A DNA stretch of 10,075 nt from CAZKHG01 sp964552655 (GTDB lineage: Bacteria > Bacteroidota > Bacteroidia > Bacteroidales > Tenuifilaceae). The notes under the pieces were generated by a model. That model was not told where the DNA came from. It saw nothing but the letters and a program-made list of their open reading frames with translations, and did not search any database. The position numbers and the translations under genes were made by a program. The stretch spans positions 1-10,075 of the forward strand of contig CAZKHG010000071.1 in the NCBI GenBank assembly GCA_964552655.1. Reading direction: 5' to 3'. Below, in pieces: positions 7,159-10,075 of the stretch. Each line of letters begins with the position of its first letter. The first letter of the stretch is position 1.

Positions 7159-7225
7159 CACCCAGGGGCAGCTCTACCAGGAGTGCGGGTTCGATGCCGA
7201 GGGCATTTACCAGGCCGCAAAAAAG
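7159..7225 (+). repeat. 67-bp direct repeat, right copy
   Basis: Identical to 4045-4111 within dxs, including its GC-rich composition. It stands in a non-coding spacer after paralogue B and continues into an AT-rich dxs-like tail. Upstream of 7159 no dxs similarity is visible. Confidence 0.95.
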
Positions 7226-7261
7226 ATGATTGATAAAAAATTTGTAGGTAAAGCTATATAA
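7160..7261 (+). pseudogene. dxs: Detached 3' end of dxs
   Basis: Thirty-three codons and a stop, in the dxs frame: TQGQLYQECGFD to AAKK, identical to dxs 607-628, then MIDKKFVGKAI. This tail is homologous to, but different from, the VVVARLVGKMM of the intact gene, and has the same length. It is AT-rich like the rest of dxs, so it is probably the original end of the host gene, cut off by the inserted segment. It has no start or upstream coding sequence and should not be translated. Confidence 0.9.
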
Positions 7262-7288
7262 AAATCTCAGTTAAAGTTTTAACCCAAA

Positions 7289-8281
7289 TCATTTCAGAAA
7301 AGCACGTAATAAATCTTCTTCTTCGGTAAAATCCAATGACGGGTTAACCTTTTTAATTCCTTGTATTTGATTTAATGTGTTGCTAATAAAATTCTGATGT
7401 TCGGTTGTACCGGGGTTGAAAGGACGATGGGATGTTGCAGCAATCACCTTTTCAATTTCATTCATTAACCCAAGCGATGACTCATCCAGTGCCGTTTGGC
7501 TGAATTTCTCCCAAATGTAATTAACTGCTCCTTGCGTTGGGTGTAACATATCCTCTCCGTAAAACCTGTAATCCCTCAGATCGTCCATCATCAGCTCGTA
7601 AGCCGGGAAGTAGAATAATCTTTCGGGGTCATTTTTAATCAGCTCGTTGATAGCCAGGTGTAATACTGATTTACTCAGCTGGTTTTCATGCGCACCATCC
7701 TTCCAATGTCTAACCGGGCTTACCGTGAAGATTACCTTTAAATCTTTATTTACCGAGGAAAGCATGTTGAGCAAAACCGACCATTCAACAAAAATCTCAT
7801 CGACGCTAAGCAGGCGGTTATCAAATTCCTTGGCAGGAATTTTATGGCAGTTGGCCACAGGACGGCCATCCTCTTTGAGGTAGTAAACCCGGGCAGTTCC
7901 AAAAGTTATAAGAATGTAATTTGATTCTTTTATGAAGTTGATTGAATTTTCAAGTTCTTTATTTATTTTATCAAGACACTGCACCTTTTGAGGGGATGAA
8001 AAGCTGGTGTGATGCAGAAAACTAAACCACAACCCATTCCTGAAGTTGATATCGTCTTCGGTGAATGGCATGGTGTTTAATATCCTTTCTAAAATCAGTT
8101 TAATCGATATGGGGTTATACACAACTCCAAACGGGTTGATTAGCACCGGGAATTTTCTTTTTTGCATTATACTGCCAATGTACTCGGTAAAACACGATCC
8201 AAAAAGCAGCGTTGGCGTACTATACCCGATGCTGATAGGCAAAGGCGAAACCTCTACTTCTGTCCTAAACTTGATATTCAT
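7289..8281 (-). CDS. GSCFA-domain protein (SGNH-hydrolase-like)
   Basis: 330 residues with the family-defining G28-S-C-F31 near the N-terminus. As in other GSCFA proteins, the Ser of this block is in the position of an SGNH nucleophile; LITFGTARVY (~124-133), FTVSPVRH (~185-192) and D244-M-L-H247 give the later blocks, the last fitting a catalytic Asp-x-x-His. There is no signal peptide, so it is likely cytoplasmic. The family is widespread in Bacteroidota and its substrate is not established; an esterase or acyl-hydrolase role is inferred from the fold. It starts only 7 bp after the stop of the alpha/beta hydrolase gene on the same strand, so the two are probably one operon, perhaps both acting on ester-linked substrates. 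The 3' end is convergent with the detached dxs tail, 27 bp away. Confidence 0.9.
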   Translation of the reverse strand: MNIKFRTEVEVSPLPISIGYSTPTLLFGSCFTEYIGSIMQKRKFPVLINPFGVVYNPISIKLILERILNTMPFTEDDINFRNGLWFSFLHHTSFSSPQKVQCLDKINKELENSINFIKESNYILITFGTARVYYLKEDGRPVANCHKIPAKEFDNRLLSVDEIFVEWSVLLNMLSSVNKDLKVIFTVSPVRHWKDGAHENQLSKSVLHLAINELIKNDPERLFYFPAYELMMDDLRDYRFYGEDMLHPTQGAVNYIWEKFSQTALDESSLGLMNEIEKVIAATSHRPFNPGTTEHQNFISNTLNQIQGIKKVNPSLDFTEEEDLLRAFLK

Positions 8282-8288
8282 GGTGGTG

Positions 8289-9125
8289 CTAATTAATCTT
8301 GCATTTTACTATTAACCATTTTAGAATTACTTCAAATACCTCATCCCTAACCGATTCATGATGCAGCTCATGGTACATTCCTGGCCAGGAATGGAATTCG
8401 CAATCATGAATAAATTTTGATACCTCTTTGCTGGTTCCAAATGAGACAATCAGATCATCCTCGCCATGTAGCATAAGAGTTGGGGCTTTCAGCTTACTGA
8501 TATTTTTAATGAAGTACTCCGCGGCATTTTTAATGGAAAAGAAGAGACGGGGTGTTATCCAATAGTGATTCAACGGATCTGTTGCATACTTTTTAACCTC
8601 AACCGGGTCATGGGAAATATCCGACGGCAAAACTGTTGATTTAACGGGTAGAAATGGAAGAATAATGTTGAACACCGAAGCCATGGCATACAGCACCATT
8701 GGGGTTGGCTTGGCAAGCTTCAACCAGGGTGATGTGGCAATTACTCCTTCAACCCGGCAGCATCTTCTCAGTGCATGATTTAAGGCTATATTTCCCCCCA
8801 TGCTATGCCCGTAAAGGAAAATGGGAGCATCCGGGAAGTATTCTTCAGCTTTGGTTAGGGCTAAATCAACCTCCAGTAGGAGTTGTTCATAAAACCAGAT
8901 ATGACCCCTTTGCCCATCGGATAGCCCATGGCCAATATGATCCCATGAGAGCACTGCGTACCCATTTTTTACAAACCGCTCAGCCCAGCTAAGGTATCTC
9001 CACGAATGCTCCCCATGTCCATGTATGATGCATATCAATGCCTTTGGCTTTTCCTGTGGGGCTAAATACCATGCAAACAACTTTTGGAAACGGGGTGTAG
9101 TCCACCAGAGTTTTACGGGTTCCAT
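8289..9125 (-). CDS. Alpha/beta hydrolase, monoacylglycerol-lipase / serine aminopeptidase S33 type
   Basis: 278 residues, close to the usual length of the Hydrolase_4 family. HGHGEH at 35-40 (oxyanion region) is followed by the typical Y, then WDHIGHGLSDG at 61-71, the nucleophile elbow G106-H-S108-M-G110, an acid-residue block HGEDD with D224, and the His block MYHE with H252. The full Ser-Asp-His triad is therefore present. The HG.GEHs.rY start is characteristic of monoacylglycerol lipases and lysophospholipases, so an ester-lipid substrate is likely but not proven. No signal peptide. First gene of the two-gene operon with the GSCFA protein. The upstream spacer is AT-rich and no convincing -7 element was found for this strand. 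Confidence 0.9.
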   Translation of the reverse strand: MEPVKLWWTTPRFQKLFAWYLAPQEKPKALICIIHGHGEHSWRYLSWAERFVKNGYAVLSWDHIGHGLSDGQRGHIWFYEQLLLEVDLALTKAEEYFPDAPIFLYGHSMGGNIALNHALRRCCRVEGVIATSPWLKLAKPTPMVLYAMASVFNIILPFLPVKSTVLPSDISHDPVEVKKYATDPLNHYWITPRLFFSIKNAAEYFIKNISKLKAPTLMLHGEDDLIVSFGTSKEVSKFIHDCEFHSWPGMYHELHHESVRDEVFEVILKWLIVKCKIN

Positions 9126-9345
9126 TTTAAAATTTATTTAAAAGCAAGATACTAAATAATTTATTATCATGCATTAGCTCCCTTTAACTTGCTATAAATT
9201 TCTATATTAATGATTTTTTATGTTCTTTTGAAAAGGGTACTCCTCAAATAGAAGATTTAAAAAACATTAATTTGGGAAACATTGTATTCATCTATGCGTA
9301 AATCAAAAAATAAGAATAAAATTTTACAAATTTGTAGATTGGCAT

Positions 9346-9353
9346 TAACTTTG
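9346..9353 (+). promoter_or_regulatory. Likely -7 promoter element of the small exported protein gene
   Basis: TAACTTTG matches TAnnTTTG, 37 bp before the ATG at 9391. A TTTG at 9331-9334 is only 11 bp upstream, too close for a standard -33 element, so the upstream half is uncertain. The rest of the 265-bp spacer 9126-9390 is AT-rich with no gene seen. Confidence 0.45.
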
Positions 9354-9390
9354 AAATCCATCTACAGCATTGTTTAACCGGAATTATTTA

Positions 9391-9951
9391 ATGAAAAATA
9401 CACTCCTTATACTGATTCTACTGGTATTTTCAATTACCCAAACAACAGCCCAGCAATCAAATTCAGCTGCTACCAAACTTGATACCATTATCTTGGTGAG
9501 TGGCAAAAAGGTGCTGGCTAAGGTTCAAATGGTTACCCCAACCAAAGTTACTTTCTATAGAGAGGGTAAAACAGTATTGGAGGAGATGCTCCGTAAGCAG
9601 ATTCACAAAGTTCAATATTCATCGGGAAGAGTGGAGGTATTTAACAAACCTGCTTTCGAGATGGTGGCTGAGGGGGATTTTAAAACCATTGTACTAACTG
9701 AAAAGCAAGAGGATGTTCAGGGGTTATACGAGTTGGGGAAAGTGGATGCCCAATCCACCAAGGGGAGCAGATCGGCAAAAGCAGCGGAGCGAAGCGCAAA
9801 TATACGTTTACAGAAAAAGGCAGCCAACCTGGGTGCATACATTGTACTTATTACCAAACGGGAATCTATTGGCGGATATGGCGACGTTCCTACCCAGTTT
9901 GTTGAAGGAATTGCTTACGGATTAGAACCTCCCAAAGAAACCCAAAAATAA
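9391..9951 (+). CDS. Small exported protein with RcsF/DUF4156-like C-terminal half
   Basis: 186 residues from the ATG at 9391; the in-frame TTG at 9370 is less likely because it would put extra residues before the signal peptide. Signal peptide: hydrophobic ~4-15, cleavage near T-T-A20. Residues ~30-75 (DTIILVSGKKVLAKV, then VTFYREGK and IHKVQYSSGRVE) match a small beta-rich pattern frequent in Bacteroidota envelope proteins, 'D.I.l..G..i.akv..v....v.y'. The second half ends with an ANLGAYIVLITKR block (~139-151) and VEGIAYG, resembling the A..lGA..V.I....v.G.AY layout of RcsF/DUF4156-type proteins, but lacking the Cys residues typical of RcsF. Inferred to be a periplasmic envelope protein; the exact role is unknown. 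It is divergent from the hydrolase operon. Confidence 0.8.
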   Translation: MKNTLLILILLVFSITQTTAQQSNSAATKLDTIILVSGKKVLAKVQMVTPTKVTFYREGKTVLEEMLRKQIHKVQYSSGRVEVFNKPAFEMVAEGDFKTIVLTEKQEDVQGLYELGKVDAQSTKGSRSAKAAERSANIRLQKKAANLGAYIVLITKRESIGGYGDVPTQFVEGIAYGLEPPKETQK

Positions 9952-9959
9952 TTTTCACC

Positions 9960-10075
9960 TTAAAACAAAACCGAAATCAACTTTTCCAGGGTTAATCCAG
10001 GTAAGGAATTTTTAATATCAGCCTGTTGTAATTTCTCATAAACTATTTCCGGGTTATGTGGAATACCTATAAGTT
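9960..10075 (-). CDS. C-terminal end of an unidentified protein (partial)
   Basis: On the minus strand the last 37 codons before a TAA stop (9962-9960) stay open to the window edge, reading LIGIPHNPEIVYEKL... and ending LEKLISVLF. Codon use and amino-acid composition look like a real gene, and it ends 9 bp from the stop of the exported-protein gene, a convergent arrangement as elsewhere here. Too short to name. Confidence 0.5.
   Translation of the reverse strand, partial: LIGIPHNPEIVYEKLQQADIKNSLPGLTLEKLISVLF

Larger units (their letters stand above)
4112..7225 (+). mobile_element. Putative inserted segment at the 3' end of dxs, bounded by 67-bp direct repeats
   Basis: The 3,114-bp unit from the end of the left repeat to the end of the right repeat carries a replacement dxs tail, a mosaic lipoprotein gene, two paralogous small secreted-protein genes and a broken lipoprotein fragment. 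Crossing over between the repeats would delete it and leave a 639-codon dxs ending in the downstream tail. No integrase, transposase, tRNA or inverted terminal repeat was seen, so it is either a remnant or a segment moved by homologous recombination rather than an autonomous element. Composition inside is uneven: 41 of 60 G+C at 4561-4620 against 15 of 60 at 5701-5760. The boundary interpretation is inference; the repeat and the two gene ends are seen directly. Confidence 0.55.

Noticed and set aside
7270..7283. GTTAAA/TTTAAC inverted repeat after the detached dxs tail
   Set aside because: The stem is AT-rich and the loop is only 2 bases; likely chance.

Overview
The window looks like a chromosomal segment of a Bacteroidota bacterium, probably Bacteroidales-like. 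Three things point there: -7 promoter elements of the TAnnTTTG type upstream of several genes, weak or absent Shine-Dalgarno sequences at most starts, and a gene set typical of the phylum (coiled-coil OmpA lipoprotein, GSCFA protein, small secreted proteins ending their signal peptide in ...AQ). Most of the window has moderate to low GC. The exception is a sharply GC-rich block from about 4045 to 5262.

Layout. 1-933 (+): 3' part of an outer-membrane beta-barrel protein whose N-terminal region resembles DUF2846. 930-1952 (-): OmpA-family, peptidoglycan-binding, coiled-coil lipoprotein, convergent with the first gene and overlapping it by 4 bp. 2228-4147 (+): dxs, first enzyme of the MEP isoprenoid pathway. 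4225-7046 (+): accessory segment with a large lipoprotein gene, a small secreted protein, an orphan broken copy of the lipoprotein C-terminus, and a second copy of the small secreted protein. 7160-7261 (+): a second, detached 3' end of dxs. 7289-9125 (-): two-gene operon of an alpha/beta hydrolase (monoacylglycerol-lipase type) followed by a GSCFA protein. 9391-9951 (+): small exported protein with an RcsF/DUF4156-like second half. 9960-10075 (-): C-terminal end of an unidentified gene.

The most interesting part is 4045-7261. A perfect 67-bp direct repeat of the dxs 3' coding region (4045-4111 and 7159-7225) brackets about 3.1 kb. Each copy continues into its own 11-codon dxs tail and stop codon. 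Recombination between the repeats would remove exactly 3,114 bp and leave an intact 639-codon dxs. The bracketed DNA therefore looks like an insertion at the end of dxs that supplied a replacement gene end.

Inside it, the lipoprotein gene is a mosaic: its first ~346 codons are very GC-rich and its last ~85 codons are AT-rich. The AT-rich C-terminal module plus the following small secreted-protein gene is then repeated once, about 890 bp downstream, as a headless frameshifted C-terminal fragment plus a full-length paralogue of the small gene. The composition switch lies close to the start of the repeated module. This layout recalls the orphan C-terminal/immunity modules of polymorphic toxin systems, but neither a toxin nor an immunity function can be read from the sequence, so that reading is a hypothesis.
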